Notes: generated by a model not told the origin, from the letters alone. A stretch of 33,282 bases of DNA from Pseudomonadales bacterium (GCA_013215055.1 JABSRQ010000051.1:1-33282), one strand, 5' to 3'. Shown: positions 16,909-26,256, numbered from the stretch's first letter. A program made the numbers and translations.

Positions 16909-19027
16909 ATTCACATTAGCGAAATGGTTGTTATTGATTTTCATTGTTAGTGGTATTGCGGTGCAGGCAGAAATTGCACAGCAGCCATTAGCATTAACGA
17001 CTATCGTGCCCATAGAGGCTGTGGTTTTGCAGGGGGATGCGGTATCAGTAAAGAGCATTGAAAATGCTGTTGAACTATTGACGACTAAGCAAGTTAATGC
17101 TTCATGCCAGCAGCAACATGTATTTATCTTTACCCAAACAGAAAATGAACGTTCAGTGTTAGAGCTAGCTGTAGAAAAAATCATTAACACATCCGATATT
17201 ATTTTAACAGTGTTAAAGGATAAACCGCTTGATGTGGATATATTAAAAATAAAACTGCGTTATCAAATATTAGCCTCCTCGAAAAAAGAAAACATATTTA
17301 CAACTGCGACAGCGGCAGGTGATTTTATCTATCAAGCGTCAATGAATGCTGAGGACTGGAGCGGAAGCATCCAAAAAAATCCATTGTCAGCAACATCTTC
17401 GCCAGCATCAACTTCTTCGATAAATTGGGCAGAGCAAAGACCCGGATTAAAAGCGCTTGGGCATAGAAATATCATTACTTGGCATCCTAAACTGCATCAA
17501 TCTATCGCTTTTGAGCTAGACACGCTAGCTGAATATCAACACCCCTTTATTGCAGATTTATCAACAAATACACTGGGAGAAAAAGATACTCAGATTATAT
17601 CAAGGTTCCACAAGTTAATAACGACTGCAATGGGGCCTGTCATTCATGCCAAACCGGTTTTTCTAGGTTTGGGACATAGGAATAATTGGCATAATGATAT
17701 AGCAGAACAGTCCTATAAAAAATGGCGCAGTCAGAGAAAAACACAAAGCCTGTGGGTGGCTGCCAATGATGCTCAACTTCATGTATTGGATGATAAAGAT
17801 GGTCAGGAAATATTCACTTATATTCCAGCATTTTTAGCCTCAGAAAAGGCCGATGCTGGGTTGCATGCTCTGATAAATACAGAAAAAGAACGCCGCTATT
17901 ATTTAGATGCCACACCGGCAATTTATGATGCCTATATTGACGGGCAATGGAAAACTTTGGCCACAGGGGCTGCAGGCGCAGGAGGGAAAGGTATTTATGT
18001 ATTGCATGTTAATAATGCAGAATTGAGTGAAACCACGGTGTTATGGGAGTTTGTTCACCCTGATTTAGGCCATGTTTTTTCATCACCGGTAATAGGTAAA
18101 ATGAAAAACGGGCGCTGGGCAGTATTGGTGAATAATGGCTATGGCAGTGCATCTAACAAGGCCATCTTGTTTGTACTGTATCTGGATGCAGAACTTTCTG
18201 ATGGCTGGACAGAAGGTGTCGATTATCATCGAATCACTACATCTGCTGCTATAAGTTCTAAAAATGGTCTTTCTGCCGTTACCGCTGTGAATTTGGGGGC
18301 TGATCATTCAGGTGTAAGTTCCATTAATCGAGCTTATGCCGGTGATTTATCAGGCCGTGTTTGGGTGTTTGATCTTGATGATAAATATCAAAAAAACTGG
18401 AAATCGGCGCTGCTATTTCAAGCTGAAAAGGATCAACCCATAACGAAGGCGATAGAGATTTATCCTATGGATACGCAAGAGAGCCTATTATTGCTTTTTG
18501 GAACGGGTAAATTTATTGATTTATCTGATAGGGAAGATGTAACACCGCAATCATTTTATGCGGTAAAAGATGCTTATAATCATCCTACCACATTGCATAC
18601 ACGCCGCCATTTACAGCAAAGAGGACGTAATGAAAACGGGAATGAAAAAGCAGGCTGGTATGTCGATTTTAAAAAAATATCAGAGAAATTAACTGCAGAA
18701 CCCTACGTTAGAAATGAGCAGGTTTATTTTCAAACGCTTTCGGCAGATCAGCGTTATTGTTCTGCGAAGATAATAAACCGACTGTATCAAATACCGATAT
18801 ATCCGACAAAAAAACAATCTAACACTATTGAAAGAAAAAATATAAAGGATGCGTTAGAGCTGCATTTTGAAGATGTAGATGGCTGGACGATAAGTACATT
18901 TTGGAGCCAGAATGGAAAATCGCTGCATAGAATAGATACGAAAGAGGGGGTTATTACATCCGCTATCACAGATGATAAACCCATGTTTGAAGGTGTATTA
19001 CGTCAATCTGAAATTTATCGAAATTAA
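16901..19027 (+). CDS. pilY1: Short PilY1-like pilus tip protein without a vWA domain
   Basis: 708-residue exported protein with a signal peptide (about 1-24, cut near VQAEIA). The C-terminal two thirds match the PilY1 beta-propeller: WVAANDAQLHVLDDKDGQEIF, LATGAAGAGGKGIYVLHV, NGLSAV, YAGDLSGRVWVFDLDD and GTGKFIDLSD. The N-terminal third is not a von Willebrand A domain, so it lacks the usual adhesive part and is far shorter than P. aeruginosa PilY1 (about 1160 residues). The acidic calcium loop that normally precedes YAGDL is replaced by a Gly/Ser-rich segment (NLGADHSGVSSINR). ATG at 16901 is chosen over 16898 because AGGG then sits at normal spacing. Likely acts at the pilus tip with PilV/W/X. 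Confidence 0.82.
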   Translation: MNKFTLAKWLLLIFIVSGIAVQAEIAQQPLALTTIVPIEAVVLQGDAVSVKSIENAVELLTTKQVNASCQQQHVFIFTQTENERSVLELAVEKIINTSDIILTVLKDKPLDVDILKIKLRYQILASSKKENIFTTATAAGDFIYQASMNAEDWSGSIQKNPLSATSSPASTSSINWAEQRPGLKALGHRNIITWHPKLHQSIAFELDTLAEYQHPFIADLSTNTLGEKDTQIISRFHKLITTAMGPVIHAKPVFLGLGHRNNWHNDIAEQSYKKWRSQRKTQSLWVAANDAQLHVLDDKDGQEIFTYIPAFLASEKADAGLHALINTEKERRYYLDATPAIYDAYIDGQWKTLATGAAGAGGKGIYVLHVNNAELSETTVLWEFVHPDLGHVFSSPVIGKMKNGRWAVLVNNGYGSASNKAILFVLYLDAELSDGWTEGVDYHRITTSAAISSKNGLSAVTAVNLGADHSGVSSINRAYAGDLSGRVWVFDLDDKYQKNWKSALLFQAEKDQPITKAIEIYPMDTQESLLLLFGTGKFIDLSDREDVTPQSFYAVKDAYNHPTTLHTRRHLQQRGRNENGNEKAGWYVDFKKISEKLTAEPYVRNEQVYFQTLSADQRYCSAKIINRLYQIPIYPTKKQSNTIERKNIKDALELHFEDVDGWTISTFWSQNGKSLHRIDTKEGVITSAITDDKPMFEGVLRQSEIYRN

Positions 19028-19042
19028 AAACAGGCATGGATC

Positions 19043-19522
19043 ATGAAAAGAGGAAAAGGATTTACACTAACGGAAATTTTAATTGTACTATCGATTATTG
19101 CTATATTGTCATCCATCGCTTATCCATCCTATCAGCAGCATTATAAAACGGTATATCGCACCGAGGCTAAACTGGCGCTCTCGGCTTTTGCCGCAGCTAT
19201 GGATAATCATTACAGCCTGCAAACGACCTATATTACCGCGGCTGCAGATAATGATGGTGAATCAGCTATTACATCAACAACAAAACCTGGCATTTTCCCC
19301 GATGCAGCCCCGTTAGATAAAACAGAAAAATTATACCAATTACGTATTATCGAAGCGGATGCATTCCACTATGTTATTCAGGCAATTCCAATTACCGGGA
19401 AATCCATGGAAGAAGATGGTTTATTACAGCTAGATTCTTATGGGCAGCAAGCCTGGGATAAAGATAGTTCAGGTGGCATTGGTGATGACGAGTGGTGCTG
19501 GGATAAAAGCGAGTGCGCTTAA
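19043..19522 (+). CDS. pilE: Type IV pilus minor pilin PilE
   Basis: 159-residue prepilin with site GKG/FTLTEILIVLS, Glu at +5, a hydrophobic helix and a globular domain resembling PilE: YPSYQQHY then YRTEAKLAL. The C-terminus holds two cysteines in WCWDKSEC, a possible disulfide loop as in major and minor pilins. It follows pilY1 by 15 bases; no pilY2 gene lies between them. The gene ends convergent with fimT (10 bases apart). It is a minor subunit by context, because the family of the major pilin PilA would have a longer disulfide-bonded loop, but the two cannot be told apart fully from sequence. Confidence 0.85.
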   Translation: MKRGKGFTLTEILIVLSIIAILSSIAYPSYQQHYKTVYRTEAKLALSAFAAAMDNHYSLQTTYITAAADNDGESAITSTTKPGIFPDAAPLDKTEKLYQLRIIEADAFHYVIQAIPITGKSMEEDGLLQLDSYGQQAWDKDSSGGIGDDEWCWDKSECA

Positions 19523-19532
19523 GTTGCGCGTG

Positions 19533-20108
19533 TTAGCATTGAATGTTTTCCCCCTGGCTATTCTCTACAATGCCATCTTTGGTTTTATCCTTAGCCAAAT
19601 AAGCTCGCCCATTGGCATTAATAATAATTTGTGTGGCTAGCTGGGTGTCTTTATCTTTTGGGCAAAAAGTGAAGTTACCATTTTGATAATCAGTTAAGCC
19701 CGAGGGTAGCCAACGAAGATACGATTTATTGCCGAATGATCGCCACAGTAGTTGAATATCTTCGCTCAGTTTCTTGCCTTCATTAAATAAGGGTTCTTCG
19801 GAATCACGCTTTAAATTACGGTTTTTATCATAAAAAACGATACGTTTAAGCCCAGACCAATCTTTTCCTTTATGGCACAAAATCCCATCTTTACTGCCGC
19901 AAAGAATAATCGGTTTTTGTAAGGCAATGGCATGTTGGCGGGCAAAAGCGAGGTCTTTGTAAAGCTTATCGGTGGCGTTGTTGATATCAGCCCGTTGTTT
20001 CCATTGTGTGAGTGATGGCCCTGCAATGCTGGCTAATATTGCAATAAGGGCCATGCAAATCAGAACTTCTATTAACGTGAAGCCTTTTAACCGGAATAAG
20101 ACTTTCAT
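19533..20108 (-). CDS. fimT: GspH/FimT-type minor pseudopilin
   Basis: 191-residue prepilin with site LKG/FTLIEVLICM, Glu at +5, followed by the AFARQHAIALQKPIILCG segment typical of FimT/FimU and GspH. Two cysteines appear in LCGSKDGILC. The ATG at 20108 is used; a TTG one codon upstream exists. The gene is downstream of pilS-pilR on the minus strand and opposite to the other minor pilins. In Pseudomonas fimU heads their operon. The ribosome site AGGA falls in a hairpin loop (20113-20128), which may modulate its translation. FimT versus FimU cannot be separated by eye. Possible roles are pilus priming or DNA binding. Confidence 0.8.
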   Translation of the reverse strand: MKVLFRLKGFTLIEVLICMALIAILASIAGPSLTQWKQRADINNATDKLYKDLAFARQHAIALQKPIILCGSKDGILCHKGKDWSGLKRIVFYDKNRNLKRDSEEPLFNEGKKLSEDIQLLWRSFGNKSYLRWLPSGLTDYQNGNFTFCPKDKDTQLATQIIINANGRAYLAKDKTKDGIVENSQGENIQC

Positions 20109-20112
20109 CAAT

Positions 20113-20128
20113 CTAACATCCTTGTTAG
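20113..20128 (-). promoter_or_regulatory. Hairpin presenting the fimT Shine-Dalgarno in its loop
   Basis: On the minus strand CTAACA, AGGA, TGTTAG form a perfect 6-bp stem with a 4-base loop that is exactly the ribosome binding sequence, five bases of the stem side and linker before the ATG. Folding may affect translation initiation of fimT. Confidence 0.5.
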
Positions 20129-20152
20129 CCGTTTATTGGTAAATAGGGTGAG

Positions 20153-21553
20153 TTATTTAATATCGTATTTCTTTAATTTGTAACGCATCGCTCTAAAGGA
20201 TATACCCAGTAACTCTGCTGCGGCGGTTTTATTCCAGCGGGTTTTCTCCAGTGCGGCGGTTAAAATTTGGGTTTCAATACCACCAAGATACGCTTCGATA
20301 TCACCAAAAGCATCGCTAGGGTTAAAAGCTGAGTTATGCTTATTTTCAATTGATGCTAAATCAGTGCTCTGGGTAATTGCCTCTGGCAATTGAGTTGCAT
20401 GATCACTTTTTAATAATAAATCATCGGCATCTATTATATTGTGGTCCGTTAACGTAAAAGCGCGCTCTAATATATTTTCCAGTTCTCTAACATTGCCCTG
20501 AAATGCATGTTGTTTTAAACGTTGTTTGGCTGATTCAGAAAGGGTTACTAAGGGGGATTCATAACGCTCACACAGCTTGGCCAGAAAGTGATTGGCCAGT
20601 AATAAAATATCTTCCTGTCTTTCTCTCAGGCTAGGTACTTTAAGTTCTATAACATTAACCCGATAATATAAATCTTCGCGGAAGTTGCCGGCTTTAATTT
20701 CATTGGGTAGATCTTTATGGCTCGCCGATAATATACGTACATCAACGGTTTCTTCCATGCTGCCACCTACTGAACGTATGGCTTTTTCTTGAATCGCACG
20801 TAATAGTTTTACTTGCATGGCCATCGGTAAATCAGCAATTTCATCAAGAAACAATGTGCCACCGTTAGCTGAACGAAAAAGCCCCAGTTTATTTTCATTG
20901 GCTCCGGTAAAACTGCCTTTTTCATGGCCAAAAAATTCACTTTCTACTAACTCCGAGGGGATGGCTCCACAATTCACGGCAATAAACGGTCCGTCAAAGC
21001 GGCTGCTTTTACTATGAATTAATCGTGCAACGAGTTCCTTGCCGCTACCTGACTCTCCGTGAATAAATACCGGTGCCTGGCTAACAGCCACCTTGTGAAT
21101 CTGTTTTTTCAGCTTTAGCATCTGTGGTGAATCACCCAACAGATTTGGATTGTTACTTAAGGGTTCAACTTTTTGAGGTGCATTAAGCTGCTTCAGTGAT
21201 GATGAAATTAGATTTCGCAAAACCTTGAGATCAATGGGTTTGGTTAAATAGTCAAAGGCTCCGGCTTTCATTGCACCCACGGCCGCTTCCATGCTGCCAT
21301 AAGCCGTTATCATCGCAACAGGAAGTTCAGGTAATGATTTATGAATATGGGCAATAATATCAATGCCCGAGCCATCAGGTAGGTTCATATCTGTTAGGCA
21401 TAAATCAAAATTGCTCTTTTTCAGAGCTGCATAAGCTTCACTGACATTACTGGCGGTGGTGCATTCATATCCCATACGTGAAACGGTGATATACAATAAT
21501 TCGCGGATATCGGGTTCATCGTCGATGATAAGAATGTGTTTCGTATCAGTCAT
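20153..21553 (-). CDS. pilR: Sigma54-dependent response regulator PilR
   Basis: 466-residue NtrC-family activator. The receiver has the acidic pair DDEP (residues 11-14) and phosphoacceptor Asp55 in CLTDMNLPDGSG. The AAA+ domain shows Walker A GESGSGKE (166-173), GSFTGA sigma54 contact loop (213-218) and Walker B with FLDE (about 235-238). The Fis-type helix-turn-helix ends the protein (WNKTAAAELLGI). The GSFTGA variant is seen in other PilR proteins, so it is not a defect. The gene follows pilS by seven bases and precedes fimT. PilR normally activates pilA with RpoN; no sigma54 promoter was found in the window, so its target probably lies elsewhere. Confidence 0.92.
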   Translation of the reverse strand: MTDTKHILIIDDEPDIRELLYITVSRMGYECTTASNVSEAYAALKKSNFDLCLTDMNLPDGSGIDIIAHIHKSLPELPVAMITAYGSMEAAVGAMKAGAFDYLTKPIDLKVLRNLISSSLKQLNAPQKVEPLSNNPNLLGDSPQMLKLKKQIHKVAVSQAPVFIHGESGSGKELVARLIHSKSSRFDGPFIAVNCGAIPSELVESEFFGHEKGSFTGANENKLGLFRSANGGTLFLDEIADLPMAMQVKLLRAIQEKAIRSVGGSMEETVDVRILSASHKDLPNEIKAGNFREDLYYRVNVIELKVPSLRERQEDILLLANHFLAKLCERYESPLVTLSESAKQRLKQHAFQGNVRELENILERAFTLTDHNIIDADDLLLKSDHATQLPEAITQSTDLASIENKHNSAFNPSDAFGDIEAYLGGIETQILTAALEKTRWNKTAAAELLGISFRAMRYKLKKYDIK

Positions 21554-21560
21554 GGTATTT

Positions 21561-23150
21561 TTATTCTGTGATGGAGTTCGAAGTTTTTACCAGAATATCA
21601 CGATCAGCATGGGCAAAGCGAATCTGGAAGTGCGGATTAATGCCTTCGCAATGGTTATAACTTAGCTGACTCTGGTTTAAAGTACAAAGCTCGCGGGATA
21701 AATAAAGGCCTAGCCCAGTACCTGTGGACTCTGATGTGAAAAAGGGCTCAAATAATTTCCCCTGATTTTCTTCAGGAACTCCTACACCGTTATCGTATAT
21801 ATTTAAGACCGCTTTATTGTCGTCATAGCTAAGTTCTAAGCGAATCGAATATTGCGCTGTATGTTGAAAGCTATAACGCAGGCCATTATCAATTAAGTTG
21901 CTGAGAATTTGCTGTAATTGGCTGCTATCAAAAGGGGCCATGATTTCACTTTCAGCGGTATCTATTTCAAAAGAAATATGGGGATATTGATGGTTATTTA
22001 AATATTCTTCTTTAATTGTATCAACAAAGCCAATGAGTTCTAAGCGCTCCGGTTGATACTGTTGTTGGCGCGACATGCCTAAGATATTACGCACAATCTC
22101 ATCGATACGTTTGATATGTGTGCCAGCAATATTAAGTAAGCGGATATCGGCTTTATCGCTTAGATCTGGAGATTCTTCCAGTAGTTGTACGGAGTGGCTG
22201 ATGGCATTGAGCGGGTTGCGAATTTCATGGGCAATACTGGCGGATAATCGCCCTAATGAGGCTAGCTTCATTTGTAAGGCTTGTTGAGTGATATCGGAAA
22301 TATCATCGATAAACGTGATAATGTGGCCTCTTTCATTCAGGGCTGAGAAGTTTATTTGCATTTCTGCCGGGCTATGTTCGGGTGAAAGAGCATGGTTATT
22401 TTCACCGGTAGTTTTCCATTCATCTAATAACGCTAGTACTCTAGCGTCTGGATGGTTGTTTTGTAAAAACACTTGAGCCGCTTTGTTATTTAAAATCAGC
22501 TGGTTTTCATCATCAAAAATAATAATACCGGTGCGTATACGCTGTACAATATGCTGGTTCAATTCCGTAAGTAATTCGGCTTTTAATTCAGAATCTATTG
22601 CTTCTTGTTGTGCTGTACGGATATAGCGAGATAAATATTGCACACCAATAGAGACTATAAAAAATGTGATTCCTAGAACCCCAATTTGTATTTCGTCTTG
22701 ATCTTTAATGGTATCGGTAAAAATTAAATAAATATGATTAGTTAAAATACCTATCGCTGCGATAGCTGCAAAAAATGTAGCACTATTACCTGTAAAGAAT
22801 ATAGCTGCTATCGATATTGGAGTGATAAGAAAAATGCCTATCCCTGTCGAGGTTCCGCCACTAAGGAATATCAAGCTTAAGATAAAGGCTTCATCAAATA
22901 AAATAGCTAATGACAAGTGAATCGCTAAAAATCTATGCTGCTTAGCGCGAGATGTAAATAGCTGAAAAATACAAATGCTGATATAGCTAACGGACAATAT
23001 TATAAATACAAGTTGGGTAGCTAAAAAGCTTGTAACTTTAAGGTGGCTAGAATATATAGTTATACAGATTAAAGTAGTGGCGATAATAATTCTAAAATAG
23101 CTATAGAATGCAATAAGTTGACGGCTTTGTCGGGTATTTATATTTTTCAT
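21561..23150 (-). CDS. pilS: Sensor histidine kinase PilS
   Basis: 529-residue polytopic sensor kinase with about six N-terminal membrane segments (residues 10-175), a PAS-like domain (about 200-270), and the histidine phosphotransfer helix with His308 in SIAHEIRNPLN. The ATPase core has NLIDNGLRYSF, DNGVGVPEE and GTGLGLYLSRE. Residues and layout match PilS, which in Pseudomonas senses pilin PilA levels in the membrane and controls PilR. The ATG is at 23150 with no strong Shine-Dalgarno. It is divergent from the TfpZ-like gene across 156 bp, and followed by pilR. The sensory part is the least conserved, so the input signal is inferred only. Confidence 0.92.
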   Translation of the reverse strand: MKNINTRQSRQLIAFYSYFRIIIATTLICITIYSSHLKVTSFLATQLVFIILSVSYISICIFQLFTSRAKQHRFLAIHLSLAILFDEAFILSLIFLSGGTSTGIGIFLITPISIAAIFFTGNSATFFAAIAAIGILTNHIYLIFTDTIKDQDEIQIGVLGITFFIVSIGVQYLSRYIRTAQQEAIDSELKAELLTELNQHIVQRIRTGIIIFDDENQLILNNKAAQVFLQNNHPDARVLALLDEWKTTGENNHALSPEHSPAEMQINFSALNERGHIITFIDDISDITQQALQMKLASLGRLSASIAHEIRNPLNAISHSVQLLEESPDLSDKADIRLLNIAGTHIKRIDEIVRNILGMSRQQQYQPERLELIGFVDTIKEEYLNNHQYPHISFEIDTAESEIMAPFDSSQLQQILSNLIDNGLRYSFQHTAQYSIRLELSYDDNKAVLNIYDNGVGVPEENQGKLFEPFFTSESTGTGLGLYLSRELCTLNQSQLSYNHCEGINPHFQIRFAHADRDILVKTSNSITE

Positions 23151-23306
23151 TATAATGTGATGGTTATTGATGAAAGTAGTTTATTGAATCGCATTCTGTA
23201 ATGATAGGCAATATTCAGATAACTAAGATTTAGTAAAAACACCTAAATGCTACCACCTGTTATGCTTATTTTTTAAAACAGTAATAAAAAAGAATGAGAA
23301 TATTTT

Positions 23307-23990
23307 ATGTTGCACCTTCCTGATACGCGCTGGCATGCATTTTCTTGGCATTTACTATTTAGTGTATTGATTTTCGTTATTTTATTTTTTGTGATCACGC
23401 TGTTTTGGTTTCCTGGTGTTTTTATGTATATGGGGGGCTGGCAAGGTGTAAAGATTGTTGCTGGCGTGGATTTAATATTGGGCCCTTTATTGACATTGTT
23501 AATTTATAACAAGGCTAAAAAAGGAATAAAAATGGATTTATGCATTATCGCTTTGTTTCAGTTAAGTTGCCTGACAGCCGGTGTGTACCTTGTTTACCAA
23601 GAGCGTCCTTTGGTGCAAATATTTGGGCTGGATGTTGTTTATGTACATGGAATTACGGATCTAGAGCAGTATGATATTAGTCGTGAGGATATTGCAAATT
23701 TTTCCGGCTCATATCCCAAAAAGCTGTATTTAGACCTGCCAAAAGATAAAACCGCCGTGTCAGCAATGGACTTTTCGAGTAGCTTTGTTGATGGGGTATC
23801 ACTGGATTACCGACAGGATCTTTATCGAGAAATGAATGAAGGCAGCAAGAGTAAGCTTGATTGGCGCTATGAGCGGCTGCAAAAATCTGAGGCTGATAAT
23901 TGTCGCTGGGTCGATATACAATCCAAGTATTTGAGGTTTGATCAAAAGGGCTGTTTTAGTCTATCTAACGGCATACGCTTATTGAAATAA
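23307..23990 (+). CDS. Type IV pilin accessory protein, TfpX/TfpZ family
   Basis: 227 residues with three predicted membrane segments (about 13-38, 47-67, 77-97) followed by a periplasmic or cytoplasmic domain of about 125 residues. The segment GGWQGVKIVAGVDLILGPLLTLLIYN is characteristic of TfpZ/TfpX accessory proteins, which are encoded next to certain type IV pilins and affect their surface assembly. No pilin gene is adjacent here: the neighbours are pilS (divergent) and an O-acyltransferase gene (convergent). The start has a GAG-type ribosome site. A hairpin with a T run follows (24042-24081). It may act on a pilin encoded elsewhere. Confidence 0.75.
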   Translation: MLHLPDTRWHAFSWHLLFSVLIFVILFFVITLFWFPGVFMYMGGWQGVKIVAGVDLILGPLLTLLIYNKAKKGIKMDLCIIALFQLSCLTAGVYLVYQERPLVQIFGLDVVYVHGITDLEQYDISREDIANFSGSYPKKLYLDLPKDKTAVSAMDFSSSFVDGVSLDYRQDLYREMNEGSKSKLDWRYERLQKSEADNCRWVDIQSKYLRFDQKGCFSLSNGIRLLK

Positions 23991-24041
23991 GCCCGTGTTC
24001 ACTTTTGAGATAACGTTGACGGGGCCTAATCAGGGTAATGA

Positions 24042-24081
24042 ATCGAGCCAGTATTGTTGTGCTGGTTATCGATCAGTTTTT
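24042..24081 (+). terminator. Candidate terminator of the TfpZ-like gene
   Basis: An imperfect hairpin (ATCGA/TCGAT outer arms, CCAG/CTGG inner arms, 24042-24073) is followed by CAG and five T residues at 24077-24081. It sits between convergent genes and its 3' end overlaps the stop codon of the acyltransferase gene. The stem is interrupted, so strength is doubtful. Confidence 0.35.
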
Positions 24082-26023
24082 AGCGGCTGAGCTCTCTCAC
24101 TGCGACCTCAATATTTTTATTTAGAGCTTCAGCGCCATATATGGATAAATGATTGGTATCGTAGTAATACAGTTGAAAGTCATTATGGGTACGGCAGACG
24201 CTGTTATCGCAAAAAATAGCTTGGGGTGATATCTGCCTGTAGCGCTCTATGGTTATGCTGTTATAGGCGCTCTGAAGAGCTGCAGCCTGCTGTGAAAATT
24301 CTTCAGCGTCGATAGCGTAAGCCTTAGATTGTTTAAATTTTTGAGCAATCAATTCAGCCGGCAAACTTCTTAATTCTTTGTGGACTTGGTAAGGCAGGCT
24401 GTAGTTTAACTCAGGCGTGGGGCCTATGGTGATGAGCCCTAAAGATCTACGTTTTAAGTTCTCCAGTGTCAGCACCAAGCTGTTTTTCTTGTTTTCGTAA
24501 ACTGCAGGATTATTCTGTCGCTCTGTATTTGCAGAGTTCATTAATCTAGCGCTGAATATAACGATGTCGCGCTTTGTATCGAGAAAATCATTTATAACTG
24601 CCAGGCGGCTGTGGCAGAGTTCACTGGCTGTGTCATCAAGTGCACCGGCTTCAAAGGAGTTTTTTATATGGGGGCATGAGTTTTGTGTGCTTTGTATAAA
24701 TCCATAACCAAATTTTTTTGCCAGCTTAAAAATCGAAGAGCTTATTGCATTGGCATGGCTGTCGCCTATAAGTACTAATCGATAAGGTGTCTCGCTGTTA
24801 AATGAACAGAGCTCATGTAATTCTCTATTGTTGCAGCTTTTATTATCTATGGGATTGATGAGTTGGCCATCTAAGTTTTCAAATAAGCTGACGGCTTTGC
24901 CTAAGCGTTGTGGGAAGCCTGCATTATTTATGGTTATGAAAAAGATACTAATAAGAATGCCTGTCACCCCAGCAAGGCCGGCTAGAATGATTTTATTATG
25001 CTTGGGTTTTGCTTTTCTAATCGGCATTTCAATAAGGGTGTAAGTTATGATGGCAAGGCCAAAACACAATGCCAGCAGTATTAGGTGTGTGCTTAGCGAT
25101 AATTCATCATAGCGATAGCGGGCAAAAGCCCACAGCGGCATATGCCAAAGGTAGAGAGAGTATGATAGTAGGCCAATATACCTTAATGGCTGTAAGCTTA
25201 AAATTTTCTGGGTGATATTTCCGCTATAGCTTGAGAGGATGATTAAAAAAGTCCCTAACGTGGGTAATAGCTTGTAGTAGCCGGGTGTGCCAGCCCCCAA
25301 AAAATAAAATGACAGCAACAATATACTTAACCCTATGCCAGAAAATAAAGCGCCACTTGCTGCTGAAAAACATAAAGGTTTGTGCTGATGAATCAATGCG
25401 GCAAGGCTTCCCAATAATAGCTGCCAGGCGCGAAAATGTGGCAAATAAAATACCTGGTCGGGGGATGAGGCTGAATAAAGCACCGTTGCAGTGAGTGAGC
25501 TTATAAGTAAGAGTATAATGACAAGGCTGATATACTGTTTTTTTATCGGTAATATAAATAACAGTGGAAAAATCAGATAAAACTGTTCTTCAATGCTGAG
25601 GCTCCATGTGTGCAGCAGTGGTTTTAGCATGCTGGCTTGCGCCGTGTAGCTATCTTCAAAAAAGAACCAGATATTAGAAAAGAAAAACAATGATGAGATG
25701 CCAGACTCTGCCAAAGATTGCAGTGACTTGGGCAGAAAGTAGATCCAGCCGACAATAAAAGAGACGCCTACAACAGTAAGTAGTGTGGGGATAATGCGTT
25801 TGATGCGCCTGATGTAAAAGCTTTGTAGTGATAAGCTGCCACGGTCTTTTTCTCGAAGCAAAATACTTGTGATCAAGTAACCAGAAATCACAAAAAACAC
25901 ATCAACTCCGACAAGCCCTCCGCTGATCCATGAGTTATGTGCAGCCTCGCCTAAGGCGTGGTAGGCCATCACGCTGAGTACCGCAATAGCTCTTAATCCT
26001 TCAATGTCTTTTCTATATCGCAT
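24080..26023 (-). CDS. Acyltransferase 3 / SGNH-domain polysaccharide O-acyltransferase
   Basis: 647-residue inner-membrane enzyme of the OafA/YrhL type that moves acyl (usually acetyl) groups onto extracytoplasmic glycans. The N-terminal acyltransferase-3 domain (about residues 1-350) begins with RKDIEGLRAIAVLSVMAYH, whose His is the family catalytic residue, and has about ten membrane segments. A C-terminal periplasmic SGNH domain follows with GDSH (420-423, Ser422) and the catalytic pair Asp622-His625 in YDTNHLS. It is the only minus-strand gene in the glycan region, lying at its boundary with the pilus genes. The ribosome site is weak. The substrate is probably the surface polysaccharide made by the genes downstream; this is inference. 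Confidence 0.88.
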   Translation of the reverse strand: MRYRKDIEGLRAIAVLSVMAYHALGEAAHNSWISGGLVGVDVFFVISGYLITSILLREKDRGSLSLQSFYIRRIKRIIPTLLTVVGVSFIVGWIYFLPKSLQSLAESGISSLFFFSNIWFFFEDSYTAQASMLKPLLHTWSLSIEEQFYLIFPLLFILPIKKQYISLVIILLLISSLTATVLYSASSPDQVFYLPHFRAWQLLLGSLAALIHQHKPLCFSAASGALFSGIGLSILLLSFYFLGAGTPGYYKLLPTLGTFLIILSSYSGNITQKILSLQPLRYIGLLSYSLYLWHMPLWAFARYRYDELSLSTHLILLALCFGLAIITYTLIEMPIRKAKPKHNKIILAGLAGVTGILISIFFITINNAGFPQRLGKAVSLFENLDGQLINPIDNKSCNNRELHELCSFNSETPYRLVLIGDSHANAISSSIFKLAKKFGYGFIQSTQNSCPHIKNSFEAGALDDTASELCHSRLAVINDFLDTKRDIVIFSARLMNSANTERQNNPAVYENKKNSLVLTLENLKRRSLGLITIGPTPELNYSLPYQVHKELRSLPAELIAQKFKQSKAYAIDAEEFSQQAAALQSAYNSITIERYRQISPQAIFCDNSVCRTHNDFQLYYYDTNHLSIYGAEALNKNIEVAVRELSR

Positions 26024-26256
26024 GGGGCTAACTATTGGAAAGTGTTGTTGGGTGAGTATAACGAGCTAGTGCTAATGAATAAACTGTAGAAGCCCTGCTA
26101 TGTTGCATAGTTATGCTCTCTAACGCTCAATAGAGTGAAATTCGAATGTTACTGACATGACTGAGGGATTTAGGCTGGCAGATCACGGTCCTTTATATGG
26201 TTGTTCAAGTTTTATTGCGTTAGTATTAAATTTCTGAATTATAAGAAGTGGATAGA

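Noticed and set aside
23331..23347. TGGCATGCATTTTC-like stretch resembling a sigma54 site
   Set aside because: It is inside the TfpZ-like coding start and lacks the TTGC half at correct spacing.
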